This document shows positions 18,538 to 27,722 of a DNA stretch of 64,000 nt, in pieces (within the stretch, counting starts at the first letter, position 1; each line of letters opens with the position of its first letter). Location: positions 1-64,000 of the forward strand of contig SVIN01000004.1 of the NCBI GenBank assembly GCA_015069495.1, read 5' to 3'. The translations under genes and the position numbers were made by a program. The notes under the pieces are model-generated. The model ran no database searches, was not told the DNA's origin, and saw only the letters and a list, made by a program, of their open reading frames with translations. The DNA is from Clostridiales bacterium. GTDB taxonomy: Bacteria; Bacillota; Clostridia; Christensenellales; Borkfalkiaceae.

Positions 18538-19353
18538 TTAGTCCAAAATTAAATCCTGCGCGATTTGCAAACGTTTCAAATTTCGGTACATCGAAACGGT
18601 GTTGTTAAACCCGCACGCCGTACAAATTTCCTGCAAGCTGAGTTTTCTGTCGGAGGCGGTTAACATTTTTTTGGCTTGTTGCGCGCGGGTTGTGTTCAAA
18701 AAGGAAAGGAAATTTTTCCCCACCGCATGCTTGAACATCTTAGAAAAATATTCGGTGGAGTACCCGAAATGTTTCGCCGCTGTCTCCAACGTGAGCGGAT
18801 TGGCGTAATTTTCGTTGATATAATTGACCAATTCGATGGCGGTGGCATTGAGGGGGTTTATCGCCTTCATATCCGAAAAGCCGTACAGCTTCACCAGCAT
18901 ATCCAACAACAGATTGGCATACGCGCAATCGGTCAAAAAGGTGCGGTTTTCAAGGTTGAACCACTCGGTCAGCAGGGCGTAAATCTTCGCGTTATGCTCC
19001 TTATTGGTTAAAAGCGAGGGGAAGGCGGTGTCCTTGTGCACCTGACGGAAATCGTGGGTGTATTTGTGGCTGAGTACCACGCAAAACGCTAGCTTCTCCT
19101 GCGGGTAGTTTTCGTAAAAATGCACCTGTTGGGTGTTGCAAATGGAGATATCCCCTTCGGAAAATTCGTACGAAGTGCCGTTGACGTAGGTTTTGGCTTT
19201 ACCGTGTATCATGTAAATAATTTCGATACTGTCATGGTAGTGCGGTACGTCCAACAAAAAGGTTTCTTTTTTGAAGAATAAATAAAAGGGCGCGTCCGCC
19301 AAATTGTCGTACGTGGGGTTAGAAAATGCAGTTGTTTTCGTCAGTTTATCCAT
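18538..19353 (-). CDS. AraC-family transcriptional regulator
   Basis: The 271-residue protein has an N-terminal cupin sugar-sensing fold (H-Y-H-D-S-I-E-I-I-Y, about 38-48) and two C-terminal helix-turn-helix units (T-L-E-T-A-A-K-H-F-G-Y-S and L-S-L-Q-E-I-C-T-A-C-G-F). It is divergent from the sugar-transport operon and is its likely activator. The start M-D-K-L-T-K-T is chosen over an ATG at 19389 because the promoter (-10 at 19366-19361) lies between them; transcription would begin at or within a few bases of this ATG, with no Shine-Dalgarno sequence. Confidence 0.92.
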   Translation of the reverse strand: MDKLTKTTAFSNPTYDNLADAPFYLFFKKETFLLDVPHYHDSIEIIYMIHGKAKTYVNGTSYEFSEGDISICNTQQVHFYENYPQEKLAFCVVLSHKYTHDFRQVHKDTAFPSLLTNKEHNAKIYALLTEWFNLENRTFLTDCAYANLLLDMLVKLYGFSDMKAINPLNATAIELVNYINENYANPLTLETAAKHFGYSTEYFSKMFKHAVGKNFLSFLNTTRAQQAKKMLTASDRKLSLQEICTACGFNNTVSMYRNLKRLQIAQDLILD

Positions 19354-19360
19354 GGTTTGC

Positions 19361-19389
19361 ATTGTATCATAAAAGACAAAATTTGTCAA
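19361..19389 (-). promoter_or_regulatory. Promoter of araC-type gene
   Basis: On the minus strand TTGACA (19389-19384), 17 bases, TACAAT (19366-19361). Only seven bases separate the -10 from the ATG, so the mRNA is probably leaderless. Confidence 0.85.
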
Positions 19390-19450
19390 TATGTTTTTAA
19401 AAAAAGTTCAAATATATAATATATAGGCATCTAATTTACAAAATGCAAGA

Positions 19451-19523
19451 ATTGGTAATGACAAAAACTGTAATATATTGGTTAATAATTGCTATTGACA
19501 TAAGGCTCGGTTCCATATATAAT
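19451..19523 (+). promoter_or_regulatory. Promoter and possible AraC sites of the sugar operon
   Basis: TTGACA (19495-19500), 17 bases, TATAAT (19518-19523) is a full consensus promoter. Just upstream, ATTGGTAATGACA (from 19451) and ATTGGTTAATAATTG (from about 19478) are imperfect direct repeats about 27 bases apart, a plausible pair of AraC-type sites. The operator reading is inference. Confidence 0.8.
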
Positions 19524-19599
19524 GGTAATAGGTTGGTAAACGCGATTTTTACCATCGGGAAATGAATAAATTAAAATACGTCACGTTAAGGAGGATTGT

Positions 19600-21396
19600 A
19601 TGAATAAGAAGATATTGACCAAAGCAACGGCATTGTTGACCTGCCTTTTGATGTCGCTTAGTGTAACGGCATGCGGGGGCGGTTCGGACAGCAGTGTAAA
19701 CAGCACGCCGAACAGCGACAGCGCAACGGAAACGGTGAAAGGGACGATTACGGTAGACCCCCTTACCGCAAGTGAGTTGGGCGCAGGTTTCAACGCAACG
19801 TACTTGCCCAACAAAAAGGCTATCAAGCAGTTGTCGGGTAAAATCGACGTTTCGCTTGACTTTGAAGGCACGCAGGAAGGTTGGAAAGCCTTGGCGAAGG
19901 AATATGAAAGATTGCAGGGCGGTGACGTTGTTGTAAATATCAACACCGAATTCTCTGGGTCAAGATACAGCGAACGTTTGAATGCGGAATTGAAAAATAT
20001 GAACACCGATTGGGATATCGTGGAAGGTAACCTTGGTTACGGTTCCACGCAAGAGCGTTGCATCATGATGACGGCAGGTATCGATGCGTACAACCCTTAT
20101 TGCGGTGAAAACGTACAATGGTCCAGCGTATTGCAACCCGCGGCATATCGTACGAAGGAAGCGGCTACGGGCGAAGATACATATATTTTGAACAGTGAAA
20201 TCATGCAGACGTGCTGGTTTGTCAACGACGTAGCGTTTGACGAGGCGGTGGCTAAAGGCTACTTGAACGCTGACGGCGAAGCGGAATATCCCATCACTTG
20301 GGACGATTTGATTTACCTTTGCGAATGCATGGAAGAAGCAGGATACAGCAATCCTTTGGGTATCACTCTTTGTAACGCAAGTATCGACTCGTTGCAGTTC
20401 ACGTGGTTGCTTCGTGTATACGGCGACTACTACTACCGTCAATTCTATCAATATATCATGGGCGGTGAAGCTGGTACGGAATGGGCTGGTTACGATCCCT
20501 TGGCAACGGTTGTGGAAAACAATACGGGTTACGGTGTACAGTATGCCAAATTGCTGAATATGATGTTTGAAAAGGATTGCGGTTTCGGTAAGGGCTACGT
20601 TGGTTTGACCAGTGAAGTTTACCTCGATTTCGTGGGTAACCTTGCGAAGATGAAAGGGCATTTGATGAACAACGTGGACTCGACCGAATTCGGCGCGCTT
20701 CGTGACGAATTTGAAACGCAGGCACACGGCAAGCAATCCCCTCAGATTATCCTTGACTACCAAGGTTTTGGTATCACGTATGATAAATCGGATAAGTTGG
20801 AGTTGGGTTACTTTGACTATCCTCAAATGATTGCAGGGAAGTACAAGAGCGGTGAATTTGCAGGTCAGGACATCGTAGACAACGAAAACACGATTACCCG
20901 CGACATCGGCGGTAACGGCGGTTTCCTTTCCATCATCAACCACACCAACGCATCGCAGAATGAATTGAACAAAGATTTCATTAAGTTCGTTATGTCCCCT
21001 TATGGTCAAACCATTTATTACAAAGGTTTGGCGGCGGCTGGCGAAGTACCCAAGGGCTTGACTTCGGTGAAGAACGAATTGGTGGTATTCCCCGCAGAAT
21101 GGAAAGCATTCTTTAATGAAAGCAGTGAAACGATTACCTTCAGCGGTGACGTTGACGCGAACCCCTTCTTGAGCTGGGGCGTAAGATATGCAATCGGTTA
21201 CAGAGAAACGCAAAACGTTATCCGCGACTACTGGAAAGGTTTGCTTATGACGGGGCTTTCCGCAAACCAGACTTTGACGGTAAATGCATTTGCATCCAAG
21301 TGGGATACGGCAGTACGCGCCGACCTTGTGGATATCGTTACAGACAATGGTTGGGCTCCTGAATTCTGGAAGAACCCCAACTACAACTTAGGCTAA
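19600..21396 (+). CDS. ABC transporter extracellular solute-binding lipoprotein
   Basis: The 598-residue protein has a lipoprotein signal (lipobox V-T-A-C, lipid Cys 25) and a Ser/Asn-rich linker, then a family-1-like sugar-binding fold. It is longer than the usual 420-450 residues. GGAGG lies six bases before the ATG. It is the first gene of the operon and is followed by a stable hairpin and two permease genes, so it captures an oligosaccharide or similar solute for import. The sugar cannot be read from sequence; the GH2 mannosidase at 46.7 kb and the secreted hydrolase downstream hint at a plant or host glycan. Confidence 0.92.
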   Translation: MNKKILTKATALLTCLLMSLSVTACGGGSDSSVNSTPNSDSATETVKGTITVDPLTASELGAGFNATYLPNKKAIKQLSGKIDVSLDFEGTQEGWKALAKEYERLQGGDVVVNINTEFSGSRYSERLNAELKNMNTDWDIVEGNLGYGSTQERCIMMTAGIDAYNPYCGENVQWSSVLQPAAYRTKEAATGEDTYILNSEIMQTCWFVNDVAFDEAVAKGYLNADGEAEYPITWDDLIYLCECMEEAGYSNPLGITLCNASIDSLQFTWLLRVYGDYYYRQFYQYIMGGEAGTEWAGYDPLATVVENNTGYGVQYAKLLNMMFEKDCGFGKGYVGLTSEVYLDFVGNLAKMKGHLMNNVDSTEFGALRDEFETQAHGKQSPQIILDYQGFGITYDKSDKLELGYFDYPQMIAGKYKSGEFAGQDIVDNENTITRDIGGNGGFLSIINHTNASQNELNKDFIKFVMSPYGQTIYYKGLAAAGEVPKGLTSVKNELVVFPAEWKAFFNESSETITFSGDVDANPFLSWGVRYAIGYRETQNVIRDYWKGLLMTGLSANQTLTVNAFASKWDTAVRADLVDIVTDNGWAPEFWKNPNYNLG

Positions 21397-21413
21397 TCAC
21401 ATTACGTAGGAAA

Positions 21414-21438
21414 AGCGCAGTCCGCAGAGGACTGCGCT
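21414..21438 (+). promoter_or_regulatory. Intercistronic hairpin between binding protein and permease
   Basis: AGCGCAGTCC (21414-21423) pairs perfectly with 21429-21438 around GCAGA. No T run follows, so read-through continues. Such hairpins in malE-malF-type operons protect the 3' end of the binding-protein mRNA. Confidence 0.7.
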
Positions 21439-21478
21439 AACCTGCTTATAAAAGGTATTGGCAGGCAGAGAGGTATAT

Positions 21479-24088
21479 ATGAGTTTAAACGTAACCAATC
21501 AAGACAGAAAAAACGTCAAGATAACCAGCATTGTTTTTGGTGTTTTGTTTTTCGTGTTTACCTGTTTAACGGTTTTATTTGCGGTATTGTTGCCGAACAC
21601 CGAGGAAATCAAGGCGTTGGGTGAAAATAACGAACAGTTAGAAGCGTTGATTGAGGGGAAAGACGGGGAAGATTATTTTCTGCTTAGTAAGGAATCGTCT
21701 ACACTGTACCGTTTTGAAACGGATACAAACAGACAAATTTCCACCTTTTCCATGTCGAAAATTGCCGACAAGTTAAAGGAAAAGGGGGATTATAAAGACG
21801 GTTTTGAATCTCGTTTGACCCAATGGTCGATTTCGTGTATCGATGGATTGGAAGAAACGTATTTTTTGGCGAGCGACGGGTATGGCGATATCTTTAAATT
21901 GTTGGACGACGGTGAAAATTTGACCGTGACCGACGATTATTATTTGGCGCCTGAAAAGACTCCTTTCAAAGCGTTGGACAACGTAGGCGATATCGTGTAC
22001 GTTTGGGCGCAATACAGAGGGGATAACTACGTGCGCAAATACTCCGCAAGCAACTTAAAGGGCGGATATTCCGCACAAAAAATGCTTTGCACCATCAGTA
22101 ATGCAACGGAAGGCGCGGGCGCGTCGGCGGTGACGTATAAAAAGTTGGAAAGCTTACAGAAAAACCCCTTATCTTTCAACGCTACCGAGGATTATATCTA
22201 TATCTTTGCAGACGGCGGTATGATGCTGAAGGTAGGTGCAAATTTGTGCGATGCAATGGTAGACGGCGAGGCGGTGGATTACTTCCCCTTGGCGCAGGTG
22301 CAAACGCAGGGTTTTGACTGGAATGCAGTTTACGCGCAGGAAGAAAAAAATTACTTCCTCGATAAGTTAGTGAAAAAATTGAACAGCGAAACGCCTGAAT
22401 ACACGGCAGAACAGCTGGCAAGCGCAGACGTAGAGCAAATCATTGAATGGTACAAAGCCCTTGGCGGTACGGTGCGCGCCAACGATAGACAAAAAGCAAA
22501 AGATCAAGCGAAGGTGGAAGCGGACAAGGCGTTGCAGGAAAGAATGCCTTGGTGTTACCAGTGTGAAACAGACAGCGTAGGCGGGGTAAAAGCCATCCTT
22601 TTGGAAGACAAATACTTGGATGAAACGCAATATGCCGTAGCAAAGTGGGACGCAACCATCAACGGTGCCATCTACTCCAAGAAAAACCAAACGGCATATT
22701 TCGCCAATGCAACGGACGGATACGTTTACGCGGTAGAAAAGGCGGATTTGGATGGCTTGCACAACGCATCTTTCATCAATGACGCTGCGAAAAAGATTGA
22801 AAGCAGTTATTGCGGCGCAGGCAGAAGTTTCAGCTCGTTCGGCAACGGTATCAGCAACAACGAATTTGCCAATACGTTGTTCATTAAATACGAAAGCGAA
22901 CGTACCATTTCCATCTTGGATTTGAACGATAAAGACAATTATGAAATCATCTACACCTACACGGGCGCATATAATGCGTACAGTTTGACGGGGGATGCGG
23001 ACAACGAAACCAACTTGATTTGGCGCCGTGTGGAAGCGACTGCGTTGGACGGTACGACGGTGACCTATCATTATTTGAGCAGTTACGAACCCGTGTTGTA
23101 TCAAAACAAAACGCTGACGACGTGGGTGATGGTGATTTGTTTGGCGTTTGCTGTGGTAAGCGGGATTGTGGGCGCGTGGATGTTGTTTGCCTCGAAAACC
23201 GACGTCGGGATGTATAAAATCAAATGCATTCAGCGCGACTTCCACAAGAATAAATACGTATATTTTGCGTTGGTGTTTTTCGTAATCTTGTTGATTATGT
23301 TCTGTTACTACGAAGCAGTCGGGGCAATCTCGATGTCCTTCTTCAACTATACGCGTGAAGAACCGACGTGGATTTGGAATAATTTCGGTAACTACCTCAA
23401 GGTCTTCCAATCGGATTTCTGGCCGTCGGTATACAATATGTTGTTCTTCTTGGTATTCGACCTTGTATTGGGTATCGCGCCCCCCGTTATCTTCGCGTTC
23501 TTGTTGATTTTGATTCGCAACAAAACGGCATCCAATTGGATTCGTTCGTTGATGTTCATTCCTGGGATTATCCCCAGCATGGCGTCGATGTTGATTTGGC
23601 GCGAAGGTATTTACGGTGCGTATGGTATTTTCAATCAGTTGATACCGGGCGATACCATTCCTTTCTTGAGCAACGACGATTATTCGCGTTGGTCGTTGAT
23701 ATTGATGGGTTTCCCGTTTGTGGGCGGGTACCTCATTTTCTACGGCGGTATGATGAATATCCCGCACGAATACCACGAAGCGGGTTGGTTGGAAGGTTTG
23801 GGTGTTGTGAAACGCTTCTTACTGATAGACATTCCGTTGATTATGCCACAGATTAAGTACATCTTTATCATGACCTTTATCGGGTCGGTACAAAATTACG
23901 CGCGTACGTATATATTGAAGTCGGCGGGTACAACCACGGTGGTGGAAAAGATGTACCGCGCGATGATGGAAGAAGCCAACTATGGTTTGGCGAGTGCGTA
24001 TGCAACCTTGATATTCGTCTTCCTGTTCTTTGCGGTAGCGATGAATTTCAAGATGCAAAAGAAAGATACGATGGGGGAGGATTTGTAA
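21479..24088 (+). CDS. MalF-like sugar ABC permease with large extracellular insert
   Basis: The 869-residue protein starts at M-S-L-N-V-T-N, with AGAGAGG upstream. One membrane helix (about 17-40) is followed by about 500 extracellular residues with repeated Y-F-L/T-Y-R-F strand motifs suggestive of a propeller, then a second helix (about 547-572) and a normal MalF-type core (about 590-869) with the EAA loop E-A-G-W-L-E-G-L-G. Typical MalF homologues are about 300 residues, so the first 580 are extra. The insert may dock the binding protein or the glycan. The downstream permease overlaps its Shine-Dalgarno with this gene's end. Confidence 0.9.
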   Translation: MSLNVTNQDRKNVKITSIVFGVLFFVFTCLTVLFAVLLPNTEEIKALGENNEQLEALIEGKDGEDYFLLSKESSTLYRFETDTNRQISTFSMSKIADKLKEKGDYKDGFESRLTQWSISCIDGLEETYFLASDGYGDIFKLLDDGENLTVTDDYYLAPEKTPFKALDNVGDIVYVWAQYRGDNYVRKYSASNLKGGYSAQKMLCTISNATEGAGASAVTYKKLESLQKNPLSFNATEDYIYIFADGGMMLKVGANLCDAMVDGEAVDYFPLAQVQTQGFDWNAVYAQEEKNYFLDKLVKKLNSETPEYTAEQLASADVEQIIEWYKALGGTVRANDRQKAKDQAKVEADKALQERMPWCYQCETDSVGGVKAILLEDKYLDETQYAVAKWDATINGAIYSKKNQTAYFANATDGYVYAVEKADLDGLHNASFINDAAKKIESSYCGAGRSFSSFGNGISNNEFANTLFIKYESERTISILDLNDKDNYEIIYTYTGAYNAYSLTGDADNETNLIWRRVEATALDGTTVTYHYLSSYEPVLYQNKTLTTWVMVICLAFAVVSGIVGAWMLFASKTDVGMYKIKCIQRDFHKNKYVYFALVFFVILLIMFCYYEAVGAISMSFFNYTREEPTWIWNNFGNYLKVFQSDFWPSVYNMLFFLVFDLVLGIAPPVIFAFLLILIRNKTASNWIRSLMFIPGIIPSMASMLIWREGIYGAYGIFNQLIPGDTIPFLSNDDYSRWSLILMGFPFVGGYLIFYGGMMNIPHEYHEAGWLEGLGVVKRFLLIDIPLIMPQIKYIFIMTFIGSVQNYARTYILKSAGTTTVVEKMYRAMMEEANYGLASAYATLIFVFLFFAVAMNFKMQKKDTMGEDL

Positions 24089-24089
24089 T

Positions 24090-24980
24090 ATGGAAAACGT
24101 ACAGGCACAACCTATCAAAACGAAAAAGAGTAAATTGCGTATGCCGTATGAAACCAATTTCGCGCAGGCATGCATTTTAACGGTCGTTCTTTTCTGTTTA
24201 ATCTTTTCCTTCCTGCCCTTGTTTTTGACGGTAGTAAACGCATTCAAGCCTGATATTGCCGTACAGACCAATGCGTTCAGCTTGCCGCAGCTTTCCTCGT
24301 TTTTGCAAGCGGCAAAGGATAATTTTTCAACGGCATGGAAAGCGATCGGGGATCATTATTTCACCACCATTGCCGTGGCATTGAGCGGTGCAATCGGTCA
24401 AACGGTCATCAGCGCGGTGTTGGCGTATATTTTGACCTTTAAAAACTTTTATTTTAAAGACGCCATCTTCATGTTGTTCATCGCGGTGTTGTTGGTGCCT
24501 TCCATCATCGGGTATCCCATTCTGTTGCCCTTGATTCGTGATAAATTCGGTTTGGATAACAGCCATTTCGGGTACTTGTTGCCCATCGTGGGCGGCGGTC
24601 AGGTAACGGGTATGTTCCTGTTTAAAACCTTCTTCGGACAGCAACCCAAATCGTTATATGAAAGTGCGAAGTTGGACGGCGCAAACGATACGATTATCTT
24701 GATTAAAATCACGGTGCCTTTGGCATTGCCGATCATTTTGTATCATTTCGTGGGCTGTTTCTCGGGGATTTACAACGAATACCTTTGGGCGAGTTTGTTG
24801 CTCAGCGGGGATAAGCAGACCTTGGCGAACACCATGGAAGCGGCGGTTGCCAATTTGGACGTTAAATACGGGTCGATGTACGCAATGTATTTATTGTCTT
24901 CCTTCCCGTTGATTATCACGGTTATTATTTCGATGAAGTATTTCAAGAGCGGTGAATTTGCCGCCGGCTTAAAATTATAA
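24090..24980 (+). CDS. MalG-like sugar ABC permease
   Basis: The 296-residue inner-membrane protein has six predicted helices and the EAA-type loop Y-E-S-A-K-L-D-G-A-N-D, matching MalG/CUT1 permeases in length and order. GGGGGAGG at the end of the preceding gene serves it; only one base separates the two genes. No ATP-binding subunit gene occurs in the window, so a shared ATPase of the MsmX kind probably powers the pair. Confidence 0.94.
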   Translation: MENVQAQPIKTKKSKLRMPYETNFAQACILTVVLFCLIFSFLPLFLTVVNAFKPDIAVQTNAFSLPQLSSFLQAAKDNFSTAWKAIGDHYFTTIAVALSGAIGQTVISAVLAYILTFKNFYFKDAIFMLFIAVLLVPSIIGYPILLPLIRDKFGLDNSHFGYLLPIVGGGQVTGMFLFKTFFGQQPKSLYESAKLDGANDTIILIKITVPLALPIILYHFVGCFSGIYNEYLWASLLLSGDKQTLANTMEAAVANLDVKYGSMYAMYLLSSFPLIITVIISMKYFKSGEFAAGLKL

Positions 24981-24999
24981 AAAATAGGGGGTATACCTT

Positions 25000-27720
25000 A
25001 TGAAGAAAAAATGGTTAACGTATATGTTGGGTGCGGTGTTAGCGTTCGGCTTTGCGGGTACGCTTGCGTCGTGTAATGACGGCGATTCGCAATCCGAATC
25101 GATTTCACAATCGGAAACCTCTTCTGAGGAAAAGAAGACGGGTGTGGTGCATTTTGATTTAAACACGGACTTCCAAACAAACTCTGTCAAGGATAAAACG
25201 GTTACGCTTGGCAAGCGCGTGGTAGAACCCAGCGTTTACATTTTGGAAGAAAATCCCAACAACTTGCACGTGTATGGGTGGTATACGGATAAGGATTTTA
25301 CCACGAAATGGGATTTCAAGAAGGACAAAGTGGAAGGGAATATGACCCTTTACGCGCGTTGGGTGGAATTGTTTGACGTAGCTTACTACGTAAACGGTAC
25401 TTACGTAAAAACGGAAAACGTCTTTAAGGGCGATTTGTTGGAAGAAGACGCGACCATCGTGGAAGGGTTCCGTTATATGGGTACGTACACCAACGATGAT
25501 TATGAAGACAAAATCGATTTCACAGAACCCGTAACCAGCAACATGGACGTATTTGTACTCCGTTCGGAAGGGTTGTATATCAGCGACCACACGGAAGAAG
25601 GGGAGCTTTCTTCCGGCACGCTGACGGAAAATTTGGTGGCGTACCTCGGTACGTTTGGCGACCCCAAAAAAGGTGAAAAGGACGAAGAAGGCTGGGTAGA
25701 GGAATACACGGTACAAACAGCGTATGAAACGGGTACGGTGGAAGAAAAATGTACCTACGTCAACTTTGGTTACACCCCCACCTATGGCGATGGTTACGTG
25801 GAACTTTGCCGTAATTTCGATATTACGCAATCGCAAATCATCCGTATTTGGATGAAGAACCTTGGCAATGCGGAAAGCGTATGTATGTACTTTACCACGA
25901 TGTTGGACGTGGAAAATACTACCTATTCGGAAACGGGTATGAATTATACCCAAGCGTTCTGTTATCCCAACTATATCGGGAATGACTCAGCGCGCATTAC
26001 CTTTACCGAAGACCAAAAGAACATGGACGAATCGGATGAATGGTTCTACGTGGATTTTAACTTGTATGAAATTTACAAGAACGGCTACTCGGTATGGGGT
26101 ACTTCTCCCTTCCTTGGCGCGTTGCGTTTACAAGCAAACTACAACAGTGATAAGGACACGGAAGATTTGTCCAACGTATTCTTGATTAAGGCGATTGAGG
26201 GTATTCCTTGTGACGTACCCGTGGAAGACAGCGCGGAGATGCAGACGAAGATGGACAATGCTGCGGGGTTGACCGCAGAACAGCTTGCAGAGGCTTCTTC
26301 CACGCAAACGGAAAACCCCAACGGGTTTGTGTTCCCTAAGGATTATGCGTGCGTAGAAGGCGCAAGCGAACACGCGAAAACCGTCAACAGCACGGAAGGT
26401 TTGTTGTTCTATGCGGACAATGAAATTCTCGTGCGTGATTACGACTCTGCAATCCATTCCTTCGCCATCGACGTTCCCGAAGGGAAAATCGTAGATATGG
26501 CTGCGTATACGACTTTGCACGTGAAACTCTGCAATTACGGTTACGCGTCCAATTTGATTGTATACATATATAATAACGAAGGGGTTCCCATCAAGGCGGA
26601 ACTTGACATCGCTTCGCGTATGACGGCAAGCAAGAGTTATTCGGTGAACTTGTACGGTCAATTCGGTATGGAAGGCTCGCTTTCCCGCATTGAAGTATTG
26701 TATACTTCGCGCGGTGTGGATAACGTGATTGCCTTTGAAGAAATTTACCTCGGTGAATTTAAACCTTACGACAGCGTAGGTATCAACTTCAATGACAAGA
26801 ATTGCTACGGCTTTACCTCGAACGATCAGGTAGACGTTTCGTTTGAAACAAGCCGAGGCGGTACGTTGTTTAACGTGAAGGAAAGCGGTGCGGTTGTGAC
26901 CTGCCCCGATAAGACCTATAAGGCAACGACGGACGGGTATGGTTACGCTACTTTGCAATATATCTTGTATAACAGCTCGAACGTGACGGCTGTAACGGTA
27001 GAATATAAGATTGACGGCGAATTTACCACTCCTTATGTGTATGAATTGAATTTGGACAATAAGGGGAAAGTAAACCAAGTTACCTTGCCGTTTATTTTGA
27101 AAGAACGCGGTACGGTGCAAGCGTTGCGTTTGACCTTTGCAGGTACGGGCGGTATCATCTTGAAAGAAATTTCTTACAGCGCATTGCAGACGGGCTTGCC
27201 TTTCTACGAATCCTACGCCAGCGTATACCAAGGCCATGCGGATTGGGTATCGGGCGGTCAGTATACGTATGATGAATCGTTGCAAGCGTCCTTGTTAACA
27301 AAGAGCGCCAGCGCATCGGTTGTCAGCTGTTCGTTGTATATCGGTTACACAAAAGCAAACAACACGCATTTGGAAATTCCTCACGATACTTACAGCGTAC
27401 TCGTTACGGAAACCACCAAGGTAAAAGTCGTTTACCAAAACAGAACGGATTGGGGCGCGGTTACGGTGAACCTTGTCTTCTCGAATTGGAATGACGCGTC
27501 GGGTGAAGAGAATCGCGAACTGCCCCTTAAGATTAAGGAAAATCACTTGGGCGCAGACGATGGATTTAAAGCAGGTATGAATGAATACGAATGGTCGGTA
27601 TTGACGATTGAAGTGCCTACGCAGTTCGTAGGTAAGTATCTGTCCAAGGTAAGCGTTGGTTTCGGCGGTTCGGAACTTGCAATCCGCTCTATTTCCATTG
27701 AAAACGGTTTGGAGGGTTAA
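25000..27720 (+). CDS. Secreted lipoprotein with InlB-type repeat
   Basis: The 906-residue protein has lipobox L-A-S-C (lipid Cys 25) and a Ser/Glu-rich linker. Residues about 48-123 form an InlB B-repeat (Flg_new type) ending G-W-Y-T-D-K-D-F ... L-Y-A-R-W. The rest is beta-rich, with segments that look like carbohydrate-binding jelly rolls, but I cannot name a family. It is the fourth gene in the sugar operon, 19 bases after the permease, with a GGGGG stretch as ribosome binding site. A glycan-binding surface role fits the setting. Confidence 0.85.
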   Translation: MKKKWLTYMLGAVLAFGFAGTLASCNDGDSQSESISQSETSSEEKKTGVVHFDLNTDFQTNSVKDKTVTLGKRVVEPSVYILEENPNNLHVYGWYTDKDFTTKWDFKKDKVEGNMTLYARWVELFDVAYYVNGTYVKTENVFKGDLLEEDATIVEGFRYMGTYTNDDYEDKIDFTEPVTSNMDVFVLRSEGLYISDHTEEGELSSGTLTENLVAYLGTFGDPKKGEKDEEGWVEEYTVQTAYETGTVEEKCTYVNFGYTPTYGDGYVELCRNFDITQSQIIRIWMKNLGNAESVCMYFTTMLDVENTTYSETGMNYTQAFCYPNYIGNDSARITFTEDQKNMDESDEWFYVDFNLYEIYKNGYSVWGTSPFLGALRLQANYNSDKDTEDLSNVFLIKAIEGIPCDVPVEDSAEMQTKMDNAAGLTAEQLAEASSTQTENPNGFVFPKDYACVEGASEHAKTVNSTEGLLFYADNEILVRDYDSAIHSFAIDVPEGKIVDMAAYTTLHVKLCNYGYASNLIVYIYNNEGVPIKAELDIASRMTASKSYSVNLYGQFGMEGSLSRIEVLYTSRGVDNVIAFEEIYLGEFKPYDSVGINFNDKNCYGFTSNDQVDVSFETSRGGTLFNVKESGAVVTCPDKTYKATTDGYGYATLQYILYNSSNVTAVTVEYKIDGEFTTPYVYELNLDNKGKVNQVTLPFILKERGTVQALRLTFAGTGGIILKEISYSALQTGLPFYESYASVYQGHADWVSGGQYTYDESLQASLLTKSASASVVSCSLYIGYTKANNTHLEIPHDTYSVLVTETTKVKVVYQNRTDWGAVTVNLVFSNWNDASGEENRELPLKIKENHLGADDGFKAGMNEYEWSVLTIEVPTQFVGKYLSKVSVGFGGSELAIRSISIENGLEG

Positions 27721-27722
27721 TT

